This document shows, piece by piece, positions 17,962 through 27,348 of a stretch of 64,000 nt of DNA (position 1 is the stretch's first letter; every line of letters begins with the position of its first letter). Both the position numbers and the translations under genes were made by a program. Where the stretch lies: NCBI RefSeq assembly GCF_020662345.1, contig NZ_VMOA01000016.1:1-64000 (forward strand), written 5' to 3'. Source of the DNA: Methylobacterium sp. W2. GTDB taxonomy: Bacteria > Pseudomonadota > Alphaproteobacteria > Rhizobiales > Beijerinckiaceae. Under the pieces are notes generated by a model that saw nothing but the letters and a program-made list of their open reading frames with translations, was not told the DNA's origin and did not search any database.

Positions 17962-19245
17962 TCAGATGCCGTCCCCGGCCACTTCGCGGGCCACGGCCCG
18001 CCGGCCGATGTCCCGGCGGCAGAAGCCTTCCGGCCAGTCGATCCGCGACACCGCCGCATAGGCGCGGGCCTGGGCCTCCATCATGCTGTCGCCGGTAGCC
18101 GTCACCGCCAGCACGCGGCCGCCATCGGCGACGATACGGCCATTCTCCGCCCGCGTACTGGCCTGGAACACGATGACCGCGGTGTTGGCGCCGGCCTCGG
18201 CGATCCCCCGGATGGTCGAACCGCGCATCACCGCGCCGGGATAACCGGCCGCCGCCATCACCACGGTCAGCGCGGCGCGATGAGCGTCGAATTGCAGCGC
18301 GATGCCGGTGACGTCGCCCTCGCAGGCGGCGAGCAGGGCCGGTACCAGATCCGAGGCGAGACGGGGCATCAGCACCTGCGCCTCGGGGTCGCCGAATCGG
18401 GTGTTGTACTCGATGAGCTTCGGGCCATCGGCGGTCAGCATCAGGCCGGCATAGAGGATGCCGGTGAAGGGCGTCCCGCGCTCGCGCATCCCGGCGAGCG
18501 TCGGAGCGATGATCGTGTCCATCACCTCCCGTTCGAGGGCGGGCGTGAGGATGGTGGCCGGGGAATAGGCACCCATGCCGCCGGTATTGGGGCCGCGATC
18601 CCCGTCGAACACCCGCTTATGGTCCTGCGCCGTCCCGATCGGCACCGCGTTGGTGCCGTCGCAGAGGGCGAAGAAGCTCGCCTCTTCGCCGAACAGGCAT
18701 TCCTCGATGACGATCTCGGCACCCGGCTCCCCGAGCATGGAGCGCACCGCGCTCTCGGCCTGCTCCAGGGTCTCCGCGACCACGACGCCCTTGCCGGCGG
18801 CGAGCCCATCGGCCTTCACCACGATGGGCGCACCGGATTGCGCCAGATAGGCGAGGGCGGCGTCCCGCTCGGTGAAGCGGGCGAAGGCGGCGGTGGGGAT
18901 GCCACGCTCGGCGCAGAGATCCTTGGTGAAGCCCTTCGAGCCTTCGAGCTGCGCCGCCGCCCTGGTGGGTCCGAAGGCGCGGATACCCGCAGCCTGGAGA
19001 TCGTCGACGAGGCCCGCCACGAGGGGGGCCTCCGGCCCGACCACCACGAGGCCGATCCCGGCGGTCTCGCAGAACCGCCTCACCGCCTCATGATCGGCGA
19101 CCACGAGATCGGGACGGTTCTCGCCGTACTCGGCCGTGCCCGGATTGCCAGGGGCCGTGTACAGGCGGGAACAGAGCGGGCTCTTGGCGATGGCATAAGC
19201 CAGGGCATGTTCGCGTCCGCCGGAGCCGATGAGGAGGATGTTCAT
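17962..19245 (-). CDS. purD: Phosphoribosylamine-glycine ligase
   Basis: A 427-residue enzyme for the second step of purine synthesis: 5-phosphoribosylamine + glycine + ATP to GAR. It is an ATP-grasp protein with the N-terminal Rossmann-like [10 protein letters not shown], the linker block [14 protein letters not shown] near 70, the ATP-binding [13 protein letters not shown] near 142 and the metal-binding [15 protein letters not shown] near 283. [21 protein letters not shown] near 215 is a hallmark of PurD. The length is normal. It appears monocistronic. Confidence 0.96.
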   Translation of the reverse strand: MNILLIGSGGREHALAYAIAKSPLCSRLYTAPGNPGTAEYGENRPDLVVADHEAVRRFCETAGIGLVVVGPEAPLVAGLVDDLQAAGIRAFGPTRAAAQLEGSKGFTKDLCAERGIPTAAFARFTERDAALAYLAQSGAPIVVKADGLAAGKGVVVAETLEQAESAVRSMLGEPGAEIVIEECLFGEEASFFALCDGTNAVPIGTAQDHKRVFDGDRGPNTGGMGAYSPATILTPALEREVMDTIIAPTLAGMRERGTPFTGILYAGLMLTADGPKLIEYNTRFGDPEAQVLMPRLASDLVPALLAACEGDVTGIALQFDAHRAALTVVMAAAGYPGAVMRGSTIRGIAEAGANTAVIVFQASTRAENGRIVADGGRVLAVTATGDSMMEAQARAYAAVSRIDWPEGFCRRDIGRRAVAREVAGDGI

Positions 19246-19411
19246 AAGTCACGCTTCGAAGGACGCGGAAGGCATGCCGGGATGCCGGAGCGAGGGGTCA
19301 GGTAGCAAAGGGTCGAGTGGCGAACGGTCGGTCCGAAACATAGCATCGTCGAACGTCCACAGCGCCGGGCGGCGGGCATTCCCGCACAGGGTTTCCCCCG
19401 AAAAGCGAGGG

Positions 19412-19765
19412 ATGGAAAGTCTTCCCGCGAAGGACACGATCGAGGAGGCCCCGGCGCGCAATCGCGTCGATGCCCGAAATTCCTCCTCCGACCTCGCGCA
19501 ATCGACGATCATCGCAGGAACGATCGGGGCCGTCCGCGGGTTGATCGAGGTCATGCCAGGATGTCGCCACTCCGCTGCCCCGCCGATGGTCCCGCAAACC
19601 GGGTCCGGACTGCGTTTGTCGCAGTTCCTCGTGAGCGGGCGCCCCTCGGTCCGACCCGTCAACGACAACCGACCGCCGCATGTCCCGGGCTTCTGGCCCT
19701 GGGCGCTGGCCATCGGGGTTGCCCCCGTTCTGTCGGGCATCCTCCTGCTGGCCCTCATGTTCTAA
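19412..19765 (+). CDS. Hypothetical small membrane protein
   Basis: A possible 117-residue protein of unknown function. The N-terminal half is polar and low in recognisable features (ESLPAKDTIEEAPARNRVD). The C-terminus is one clear membrane segment, FWPWALAIGVAPVLSGILLL, preceded by VNDNRPPHVPG, so it would be a tail-anchored inner-membrane protein. The start is uncertain: ATGs at 19412, 19553 and 19586 are possible, and none has a good ribosome binding site. The transmembrane end makes a real gene plausible; the N-terminal part is doubtful. Confidence 0.4.
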   Translation: MESLPAKDTIEEAPARNRVDARNSSSDLAQSTIIAGTIGAVRGLIEVMPGCRHSAAPPMVPQTGSGLRLSQFLVSGRPSVRPVNDNRPPHVPGFWPWALAIGVAPVLSGILLLALMF

Positions 19766-19819
19766 CGGACAGCGCCGGGGTTTACCCGCGTGCCGGCCCG
19801 GCCTAGCGTCAGACGCGCC

Positions 19820-21460
19820 ATGGCCCTTGTTCCTCCCCCCGTCTCGACCTTCGCCGCTTCGCCTCCCGCCGTCTCGAACGCGCCCGAATGGTCGGTGGGC
19901 GATCTCGCCTCAGCTCTGAAACGGACGCTGGAAGACGCGTTCGGCCACGTCCGGCTGCGCGGCGAAATCTCCGGCTATCGCGGCCAGCACGGCTCCGGAC
20001 ACGCCTATTTCTCGCTGAAGGACGGCACCGCCCGCATCGACGCGGTGGTGTGGAAGGGAACCTTCAACCGCCTGCGCCAGCGGCCCCAGGAGGGATTGGA
20101 GGTCGTCGCCACCGGGCGCATCACCACCTTCGCCGGCAAGTCGTCCTATCAGATCGTCGTCGAGACCCTCGAACCCGCCGGGATCGGCGCCTGGATGGCC
20201 CTGCTGGAGGAGCGCAAGCGCGTCCTCTCGGCGGAAGGCCTGTTCGCGCCCGAGCGCAAGCGTGCGATTCCCTATCTCCCCCGGGTCGTCGGAGTGGTGA
20301 CCTCGCCCACCGGCGCCGTCATCCGTGACATCCTCCACCGGCTGGAAGACCGTTTCCCGAGGCCGGTCCTGGTCTGGCCGGTGCGCGTTCAGGGGGAGGG
20401 GGCGGCCGAGGAGATCGCCGCCGCCATCCGTGGCTTTAATGCGCTCGTCCCGTACGGCGCAATCCCACGGCCGGACGTGCTCATCGTCGCGCGGGGCGGC
20501 GGCTCGATCGAAGATCTGTGGGCGTTCAACGAAGAGATCGTGGTCCGCGCCGCCTCGGAGAGCACCATCCCCCTGATCTCGGCGGTGGGTCACGAGACCG
20601 ACACCACCCTCATCGATTTCGTCTCGGATCGCCGCGCGCCGACGCCGACGGGTGCCGCCGAGATAGCCGTGCCGGTCCGCGCCGATCTCGTGGCCGAGAT
20701 CCGCGACCTCGGCTACCGCCAGGGCGAAGCGGTCCGGCGCAAGCTCGACCGCGAAGGCTCGGACCTGCGTGCGCTCCTGCGCGCCATGCCGGGGGCGGAT
20801 GCCTTCCTCGCGGGAAAACGCCAACGGCTCGACCTCGCCGAGGCTCGGCTCATGCCGGCGCTGGCCGGCAACGCGCGCGATCACCGGGCGCGGTTCGGAC
20901 GCCTGCTCGATCGGCTCGGACGGCACCCGCCGGAATTGCGGCTGGCCCAGGCGCGCGGGCGTCTCGCCCTTGTCGCGGACCGTCCTCGTTCCACCCTCCA
21001 GAACTACGCGACGCGCAAAAGCGAGGCGCTGGCCTATCTCGGCCAGCGCCTCGTCGTTGCCCGCGAACAGACCCTCGTTCGTGCCCGCACGGAGACCGCC
21101 CGCCGCTTCGAGCGCCTGGGCGCCCTCGATACGCGGCTCGGCCAGGCTGTCCGCCGCCTGATCGAGCGGCGGAGCGACAGGCTCGGCAATTTCGCAGCGC
21201 TCCTCGGTACGCTGAGCTACCGCGCCGTCCTCGCCCGCGGCTTCGCCCTGGTCCGCGACGAGGACGGAGCCCCGGTCCGCGCCGCCGCCTCGGTGCTGCC
21301 GGGGCAGCGCCTCGGCCTCGAATTCGCGGACGGCACGCGGTTCGCCCGGTCCGAACCCCAGGACGATACGGCGCCCGGCGGAGAGGGGCCGCCGAAGCGC
21401 AAGCGGCAGACGCGAAAGCCGGCGGAGGCGCCGCCTCAGCAATCCCTGTTCGAATTGTGA
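19820..21460 (+). CDS. xseA: Exodeoxyribonuclease VII large subunit
   Basis: A 546-residue nuclease subunit that degrades single-stranded DNA with XseB. The N-terminal OB-fold runs from WSVGDLASALKRTLEDAF to the HAYFSLKDGTARIDAVVWK block near 75. The catalytic core includes the family block VVTSPTGAVIRDILHRL near 160 and RGGGSIEDLWAFNEE near 228. The long C-terminal region is the coiled-coil arm. The last 50 residues are basic and Pro-rich (KRKRQTRKPAEAPPQQ), longer than in E. coli. xseB is not in this window. Confidence 0.94.
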   Translation: MALVPPPVSTFAASPPAVSNAPEWSVGDLASALKRTLEDAFGHVRLRGEISGYRGQHGSGHAYFSLKDGTARIDAVVWKGTFNRLRQRPQEGLEVVATGRITTFAGKSSYQIVVETLEPAGIGAWMALLEERKRVLSAEGLFAPERKRAIPYLPRVVGVVTSPTGAVIRDILHRLEDRFPRPVLVWPVRVQGEGAAEEIAAAIRGFNALVPYGAIPRPDVLIVARGGGSIEDLWAFNEEIVVRAASESTIPLISAVGHETDTTLIDFVSDRRAPTPTGAAEIAVPVRADLVAEIRDLGYRQGEAVRRKLDREGSDLRALLRAMPGADAFLAGKRQRLDLAEARLMPALAGNARDHRARFGRLLDRLGRHPPELRLAQARGRLALVADRPRSTLQNYATRKSEALAYLGQRLVVAREQTLVRARTETARRFERLGALDTRLGQAVRRLIERRSDRLGNFAALLGTLSYRAVLARGFALVRDEDGAPVRAAASVLPGQRLGLEFADGTRFARSEPQDDTAPGGEGPPKRKRQTRKPAEAPPQQSLFEL

Positions 21461-21632
21461 GTCCCGTGGCTGGCGCATGGCGAGCCCGGGACAACTGGCG
21501 CGGCGGATGCTTCCCAACGCGCGATGTCTCGCTTCGCGTCGCGAACAAAGCTAAAGCGCGGCGCCGCATGTCGGCCCCGCACCTCCGATCCTACACCGTG
21601 CCAGCGGCCCTACAGCCTGCCGAGGAGAACCG

Positions 21633-21860
21633 ATGACCACCACGATCGATAGCGGACAGAAGCTGCACCTCGTCTTCGGCGGCGAGCTCGAGAACCTCGA
21701 TGGCGTCAACTTCCGCGATGTAAAGGGGCTCGACATCGTCGGAATCTTTCCAGACTATGCCTCTGCGCAGAGCGCCTGGAAATCCAAGGCGCAGGCCACC
21801 GTTGACAGCGCTCAGACGCGCTATTTCATCGTCCATCTCCATCGCCTGCTGGAGCCGTGA
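21633..21860 (+). CDS. DUF4170 protein
   Basis: A 75-residue cytoplasmic protein of the alphaproteobacterial DUF4170 family, function unknown. The family blocks KLHLVFGGELENLDGVNF, LDIVGIFPDY and TRYFIVHLHRLLEP make up most of it. The ribosome binding site GAGGAGA lies about five bases before the ATG. It sits between xseA and prs in the same direction. That neighbourhood gives no clear function. Confidence 0.85.
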   Translation: MTTTIDSGQKLHLVFGGELENLDGVNFRDVKGLDIVGIFPDYASAQSAWKSKAQATVDSAQTRYFIVHLHRLLEP

Positions 21861-21986
21861 TCTGTGCAGGGCATCCCCCAATCATAAGTGAAGGCATTGT
21901 GACGCCGGGGCGGGGGTTGTAAGGGGTGCCGCGCCAAGGGGCCGGTATCCGGCGCGGCGCAGGAATCGCGAGATGAAGACGGCGGC

Positions 21987-22931
21987 ATGAAGTCCTCGAT
22001 CAAGATCATCGCTGGAAATGCCAGCCGTCCGCTGGCGGAGGCGATCTCCGCTTATCTCGAGCTTCCCCTGGCCAAGTGCATGGTCCGCCGCTTCGCGGAC
22101 ATGGAGATCTTCGTCGAACTGCAGGAGAATGTCCGCGGCGAGGACGTCTTCATCGTGCAGTCGACCTCCTTCCCCGCCAACGATCACCTGATGGAACTGC
22201 TCATCATGATCGACGCCGCGCGGCGCTCCTCGGCCCGGCGCATCACGGCGGTGATTCCCTATTTCGGCTATGCCCGGCAGGACCGGCGCACCTCCGGTCG
22301 CACCCCGATCTCGGCCAAGCTCGTGGCCAACCTCATCACAGAGGCCGGCGCCGACCGGGTGATGACCCTCGATCTCCATGCGGGCCAGATCCAGGGGTTC
22401 TTCGACATTCCCACCGACAACCTTTTCGCCGCCCCGGTGATCGTGCGCGACATCAAGGAGCGCCTCGACCCGAAGGAGTGGATGGTGGTCTCCCCCGATG
22501 TCGGTGGCGTGGTCCGTGCCCGCGCCATCGCCAAGCGCATCGACGCGACGCTGGCCATCGTCGACAAGCGCCGCGAGCGCCCGGGCGAATCGGAGGTCAT
22601 GAACATCATCGGCGAGGTCGAGGGTCGGTCCTGCATCCTCGTCGACGACATCGTCGATTCCGGCGGCACCCTGGTGAACGCAGCCGAAGCTTTGCTGAAC
22701 GCCGGCGCCAAGGACGTGTCGGCCTACATCACCCATGGGGTGCTCTCGGGCGGCGCGGTCTCCCGCATCGCCGCGTCACGGATGAAGGAATTGGTGATCA
22801 CCGATTCGATCCAGCCGACGCAGGCGGTCAAGCTCGCCCGCAACATCCGCGTGGCCACCATCGCCCCGCTTCTCGGCGAAGCCATCGGTCGGACCGCGAC
22901 GGAATCGAGCGTGTCGAGCCTCTTCGTCTGA
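21987..22931 (+). CDS. prs: Ribose-phosphate pyrophosphokinase
   Basis: A 314-residue enzyme making PRPP from ribose-5-phosphate and ATP, feeding purine, pyrimidine, His, Trp and NAD synthesis. The catalytic region [20 protein letters not shown] is near residues 92-111, the flexible loop [12 protein letters not shown] near 195, and the PRPP-binding loop [11 protein letters not shown] near 218. The length is standard for class I enzymes. It stands alone, 100 kb-scale context unknown; purD and trpF in the same window both depend on its product. Confidence 0.95.
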   Translation: MKSSIKIIAGNASRPLAEAISAYLELPLAKCMVRRFADMEIFVELQENVRGEDVFIVQSTSFPANDHLMELLIMIDAARRSSARRITAVIPYFGYARQDRRTSGRTPISAKLVANLITEAGADRVMTLDLHAGQIQGFFDIPTDNLFAAPVIVRDIKERLDPKEWMVVSPDVGGVVRARAIAKRIDATLAIVDKRRERPGESEVMNIIGEVEGRSCILVDDIVDSGGTLVNAAEALLNAGAKDVSAYITHGVLSGGAVSRIAASRMKELVITDSIQPTQAVKLARNIRVATIAPLLGEAIGRTATESSVSSLFV

Positions 22932-23014
22932 CGATCGGCGCCGCACGGCTGCGAATCGACGGGGGAGATCGGGCGTATCCACGGTCCATCGGCGATGACC
23001 GGACGTGAAGGCAA

Positions 23015-23043
23015 TTGCGCGCCCTCCGGCAGCCGCCTATATA
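23015..23043 (+). promoter_or_regulatory. Probable sigma70-type promoter of trcR
   Basis: TTGCGC at 23015-23020 and TATATA at 23038-23043 are separated by 17 bases. The predicted start of transcription would be about 105 bases before the trcR ATG. The -35 box is imperfect. Confidence 0.5.
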
Positions 23044-23155
23044 CGCTGATCCCCTTTTTGAAGCGTGAGACGGGACTTCCGGATCGATCGATCCGGAGCC
23101 TGCGGACCGATGCCCGGCGCCGCCCGTTCTCCCGCTAACGTCGGAGCCACAGAGC

Positions 23156-23866
23156 ATGTCCCAAGGTCCGCTGATGCCGAAGGCGACCGCCGTCTGGCTG
23201 GTCGAGAACACGTCCCTCGCCTTCGAGCAGATCGCCGATTTCTGCAAGCTGCATCCCCTCGAAGTGAAGGGCATCGCCGATGGCGAAGTCGCCGCCGGGA
23301 TCAAGGGCCTCGACCCGATCACCACCGGGCAGCTCACCCGCGACGAGATCGAAAAGGCGCAGAAGGCCCCCAATTACAAACTCAAGGTCGCCGTCTCGAA
23401 GGTGAAGCTGCCAGAGGTCAAGCGCACCACCAAGGGTCCGCGCTACACCCCGCTGTCACGCCGCCAGGATCGGCCGAACGCCATCCTCTGGCTGCTGCGC
23501 AACCATCCCGAACTCAAGGACGCGCAGGTCATCCGCCTCGTCGGCACCACCAAGTCGACGATCCAGCAGATCCGTGAGCGCACCCATTGGAATTCCGGCT
23601 CGCTGCAGCCGATGGACCCGGTGACCCTCGGTCTCTGCACGCAGATCGACCTCGATTTCGAAGTCCAGCGCGCCGCCAAGGACCGTCCGGCGGTCCTGCC
23701 GACCGATGCCGGCGCGACGCTGCTGCCCACCGAAGTCTCCACGGCCGGCAATTTCGAGGAAGCCGACGAGCATCACCGCAACGAGCGCGACGAGAAGCTC
23801 AACGCGGATTCGGTCTTCGCCAAGCTCAAGGGCATGCGCAGCACCGAGGACGAAGACGAGGAATAG
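23156..23866 (+). CDS. trcR: Cell-cycle transcriptional regulator TrcR (DUF1013)
   Basis: A 236-residue DUF1013 protein, an alphaproteobacterial regulator linked to transcription and the cell cycle. The N-terminus MPKATAVWLVENTSLAFEQI (after a short extension) and the region FCKLHPLEVKGIADGEVA are family hallmarks, as is the helix-turn-helix-like region DRPNAILWLLRNHPELKDAQ with VGTTKSTIQQIRERTHWN at about residues 100-145. The C-terminus is strongly acidic (STEDEDEE). The ATG at 23156 follows GGAG by ten bases; the second Met at residue 7 is a usual start in relatives and cannot be excluded. Confidence 0.88.
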   Translation: MSQGPLMPKATAVWLVENTSLAFEQIADFCKLHPLEVKGIADGEVAAGIKGLDPITTGQLTRDEIEKAQKAPNYKLKVAVSKVKLPEVKRTTKGPRYTPLSRRQDRPNAILWLLRNHPELKDAQVIRLVGTTKSTIQQIRERTHWNSGSLQPMDPVTLGLCTQIDLDFEVQRAAKDRPAVLPTDAGATLLPTEVSTAGNFEEADEHHRNERDEKLNADSVFAKLKGMRSTEDEDEE

Positions 23867-23907
23867 TCGTCGCGTCGCGCGTCCGCCAACCGATAGACAT
23901 CAACCAG

Positions 23908-23932
23908 AAGGCGCCGCTGTTGCGGCACCTTT
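23908..23932 (+). terminator. Candidate terminator after trcR
   Basis: AAGGCGCCGC, loop TGTT, GCGGCACCTT pairs at 9 of 10 positions and is followed by a T-rich stretch (TTGTCGTCTT). It lies 42 bases after the trcR stop. Confidence 0.5.
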
Positions 23933-24021
23933 GTCGTCTTGGTGCGCTGCATGATCGCCAAGCATAAGAAAATGCGCAATATTGATCGCCCTCGATTGCC
24001 GGGGACACTTTTACGGGGCGA

Positions 24022-24600
24022 ATGATGGCCTCTCACGAGACGGCACACGACGTGGCGGACTACGAGCCGGGCGGCCACACGATCGGGTCCGACATCCTGG
24101 CGACGGGATCCAGCGCCGGTACGGCGGCTCGCGACGCCGATCCGCGAGTGGTGGCCTCCGAGCCTGTGACGCTGGCCGAATCTCTGATGAGCGAGGAAGG
24201 CTGGAGCCCGCTCAACTTCAGCGAGGCCGGCCCGAACCCGCCCTATCTACGCATCGGGGGCAAGCTCCGGATGACGCTTACGGAGTACGAGCCGTGTTTC
24301 TCGTCCCATATCCGCGACCGCATCCTGTTCCGGTCCAAGGTCTCGATGGTGGAGCACCTTCGAAAATACGATCAGATGATGATCGATCCCCTGGCCTTTG
24401 AGGACTGTTTCGGGCCCGGACAGGGGACGGACGCGACCTTTCCCTTCGGCGCGTGGCTGACGATTCGGAAGGTCGGCTTTTCCGGAATCGAACTCTGGGA
24501 CAAGGGCCGCGGCGACGTCGAGATGCCGCTCGAGGCGCTCTCGGTCGCCTCCGCGATCTGGCTGCGCCACGCCGATACGCCGCGCTGGATGCTCACGTGA
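24022..24600 (+). CDS. Hypothetical protein with a PilZ-like size and layout
   Basis: A 192-residue soluble protein that I do not recognise. The first 55 residues are polar and low in structure. The remainder has alternating hydrophobic stretches (YLRIGGKLRMTLTEYEPCF, RILFRSKVSMVEHLRKY, FPFGAWLTIRKVGFSGIELW) that suggest a compact beta-rich domain. No signal peptide, membrane segment or catalytic motif is visible. Two in-frame ATGs (24022, 24025) are adjacent. The size and beta-rich pattern recall PilZ domains, but the RxxxR and D/NxSxxG motifs are absent, so that is only a comment on shape. It lies alone between trcR and rpsA. Confidence 0.6.
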   Translation: MMASHETAHDVADYEPGGHTIGSDILATGSSAGTAARDADPRVVASEPVTLAESLMSEEGWSPLNFSEAGPNPPYLRIGGKLRMTLTEYEPCFSSHIRDRILFRSKVSMVEHLRKYDQMMIDPLAFEDCFGPGQGTDATFPFGAWLTIRKVGFSGIELWDKGRGDVEMPLEALSVASAIWLRHADTPRWMLT

Positions 24601-24883
24601 ACGCATCCTCCATGGTGGATCGCAAGCGTTCTGTTGCCGAAACGGGCGCGATCGGTTATGGCAGCGCCGTCCTCCCTTCGGATTCGACTGTGCGCGGGCT
24701 TTTCGTCCCGCCATCGACCCGTTGGGGAATGGCCCTCGACCATTGTTCCAGATTGCGTCGGCCCTCCTGCGGGGGGTGAGCCTGTCGGGTCCTCCAGGGG
24801 CCCGCGGGCGGCGATCGCCGAGGGTGCCCCGTCACACGAACCGCCGACGCCGGCCTCGACCATGAGGCCTGTCAGGAGACAGA

Positions 24884-26614
24884 ATGACCGCTGGTAACGC
24901 CCTGCAGCGTAACCCGAGCCGCGACGACTTCGCGGCTCTCCTCGAGGAGAGCTTCCTCGAGCACGAGATCACCGAAGGTTCCGTCGTCAAGGGTCGCGTC
25001 GTCGCGATCGAGAAGGACGTGGCCGTCATCGACATCGGCGCCAAGACGGAAGGCCGTGTCGCCCTCAAGGAATTCAACGGCCCCGGCCGCGAAGGCGAAC
25101 TTGCCGTCGGCGACGAGGTCGAGGTCTATGTCGACCGCATCGAGAACGCGCTCGGCGAGGCCGTCATCTCGCGCGACAAGGCCCGTCGCGAGGAGAGCTG
25201 GGTCAAGCTCGAGAAGGCCTTCGAGGCCAACGAGCGCGTCACCGGCGCGATCTTCAACCAGGTCAAGGGCGGCTACACCGTCGACCTCGACGGCGCCGTG
25301 GCGTTCCTGCCGCGCTCGCAGGTGGACATCCGTCCCGTCCGCGACGTCACCCCTCTGCTGGGCACGCCGCAGCCGTTCCAGATCCTCAAGATGGATCGCC
25401 GCCGCGGCAACATCGTCGTGTCGCGCCGCACCGTCCTCGAAGAGAGCCGCGCCGAGCAGCGCTCCGAGCTCGTGGCCAACCTCGAAGAGGGTCAGGTCAT
25501 TGACGGCGTCGTCAAGAACATCACCGAGTACGGCGCCTTCGTCGATCTCGGCGGCATCGACGGCCTGCTCCACGTCACCGACATGGCGTGGCGCCGCGTG
25601 AACCATCCGTCCGAGGTCGTGACCATCGGCCAGACGGTCAAGGTCAAGATCATCAAGATCAACCACGAGACCCACCGCATTTCGCTCGGCATCAAGCAGC
25701 TGCTCGCCGATCCGTGGGAGGGTATCGCCCAGCGTTACCCGGTCGACGCCAAGCTCAAGGGCCGTGTCACCAACATCACCGATTACGGCGCCTTCGTGGA
25801 GCTGGAGCCGGGCATCGAAGGCCTGATCCACGTCTCCGAGATGTCCTGGACGAAGAAGAACGTCCATCCGGGCAAGATCGTCTCCACCTCGCAGGAAGTG
25901 GAAGTGCAGATCCTCGAAGTCGATCCCGTCAAGCGCCGCATCTCGCTCGGCCTCAAGCAGACCCTCCAGAACCCCTGGGAGGCCTTTGCCGAGCAGCATC
26001 CGGTCGGCTCCGAGGTCGAGGGTGAGGTCAAGAACAAGACCGAGTTCGGTCTGTTCATCGGTCTCGACGGCGACGTCGACGGCATGGTCCACCTGTCGGA
26101 TCTCGACTGGAACCGTCCCGGCGAGCAGGTCATCGAGGAGTTCAAGAAGGGCGACATGCTGCGCGCCCAGGTTCTCGACGTCGATGTCGAGAAGGAGCGT
26201 ATCTCGCTCGGCGTGAAGCAGCTCGGCGGCGACCCCTTCACGGAGGCCGGCGAGTTCAAGAAGGGTCAGATCGTGACCTGCGAAGTGCTGGAAGTGAAGG
26301 ATTCGGGCGTCGAGGTGAAGATCGTCGACACCGACCTCTCCACCTTCATCCGCCGGGCCGAGCTCGCCCGTGACCGTGGCGACCAGCGCCCCGAGCGCTT
26401 CGCCGCCGGCGAGAAGTTCGATGCCCGGGTGATCCAGTTCGATCGCAAGGCGCGTCGGGTCCAGCTCTCGATCAAGGCCCTGGAAATGGCCGAGGAGAAG
26501 GAGGCGATGGCTCAGTTCGGCTCCGCCGATTCCGGCGCCTCCCTCGGCGAGATCCTCGGTGCCGCCTTCAAGAAGGCCCGCACCAGCGACGACAAGGATG
26601 ACGCGCAGGACTAA
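24884..26614 (+). CDS. rpsA: 30S ribosomal protein S1
   Basis: A 576-residue RNA-binding ribosomal protein that helps recruit mRNA to the 30S subunit. Six S1 domains are visible. The repeated pattern includes [89 protein letters not shown] and [17 protein letters not shown]. The ribosome binding site AGGAGA is four bases upstream. The 283 bases before the gene hold no gene; cmk, the usual upstream neighbour, is not here. A strong terminator follows. Confidence 0.96.
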   Translation: MTAGNALQRNPSRDDFAALLEESFLEHEITEGSVVKGRVVAIEKDVAVIDIGAKTEGRVALKEFNGPGREGELAVGDEVEVYVDRIENALGEAVISRDKARREESWVKLEKAFEANERVTGAIFNQVKGGYTVDLDGAVAFLPRSQVDIRPVRDVTPLLGTPQPFQILKMDRRRGNIVVSRRTVLEESRAEQRSELVANLEEGQVIDGVVKNITEYGAFVDLGGIDGLLHVTDMAWRRVNHPSEVVTIGQTVKVKIIKINHETHRISLGIKQLLADPWEGIAQRYPVDAKLKGRVTNITDYGAFVELEPGIEGLIHVSEMSWTKKNVHPGKIVSTSQEVEVQILEVDPVKRRISLGLKQTLQNPWEAFAEQHPVGSEVEGEVKNKTEFGLFIGLDGDVDGMVHLSDLDWNRPGEQVIEEFKKGDMLRAQVLDVDVEKERISLGVKQLGGDPFTEAGEFKKGQIVTCEVLEVKDSGVEVKIVDTDLSTFIRRAELARDRGDQRPERFAAGEKFDARVIQFDRKARRVQLSIKALEMAEEKEAMAQFGSADSGASLGEILGAAFKKARTSDDKDDAQD

Positions 26615-26670
26615 GTCTGGCGCCGATACGAACGGTCGCCGGCTCTCCCGACCCGGTGACCACACCTTGG

Positions 26671-26713
26671 ACGCCCGCGCGGGATCGCCTCCCGCGCGGG
26701 CGTTTCTCTGTCT
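26671..26713 (+). terminator. Rho-independent terminator of rpsA
   Basis: ACGCCCGCGCGGGA (26671-26684), loop TCGCC, TCCCGCGCGGGCGT (26690-26703), then TTTCTCTGTCT. A perfect 14-bp stem. Confidence 0.88.
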
Positions 26714-27348
26714 CGACACGCCGTCTCACGGGCAGCCCGTTTCAAAACCCGGACTTTGAACGGATTGCGGCACCCCGCAGATTGTCGCCTCCCGGTCGCT
26801 CGTTTAGGAGACGGGCCACTGCGGGACCGGCTCGAATTGCAAACGCCACTGTTCGAGACATCGCCTCTGTTGGACGGGATTCCGGAGCGGCAGCCCGGAG
26901 GGGACATTCGGGCCGCATGTCGATCCGCTGGAACGTCTCTGACGTTTCGTCGGTGGCGGTTGCCGATGCCCTTCGTGCAGGCTCGCCGTCGTTCAGAGCT
27001 GAGATGCTCGCACGGTTGAGATGCAAGTGCGGGATTTCCCTGGCCATGAAAACATAGTCGACGTTACGAGGCGTCGTATCGATGTGTGGTCTGTAAATGT
27101 TCCAGAGAGAAAATTAGAACGTCCAAACCCATCACGAGACTGATAAATAATAGCTGGAAGACTATCGCCGGCCCCTTTACCGACTGGGATCAGCGAAGCA
27201 TCGATCCGGCAGACTGGTCAAGCCAGCACACCGGGCAAGAATGCCCTCTGGGAAGAAGCGCTCCTCCGATTCTCTCGATCCGATGCCCGGGACGGACAGA
27301 CGTCCGATGAGGGTCCTTCGGACGTGTTCCGCAGAACGAGGTATGGCG
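26714..27348. other. Long intergenic region between rpsA and mqo
   Basis: About 630 bases with no supported gene. The last 300 are less GC-rich than their surroundings (for example AGAAAATTAGAAC and GATAAATAATAGC around 27110-27155), and presumably contain the mqo promoter, though I see no clear boxes. A small inverted repeat CGACG/CGTCG lies at 27059-27075. Possible frames on both strands have no ribosome binding site or known similarity. Confidence 0.4.
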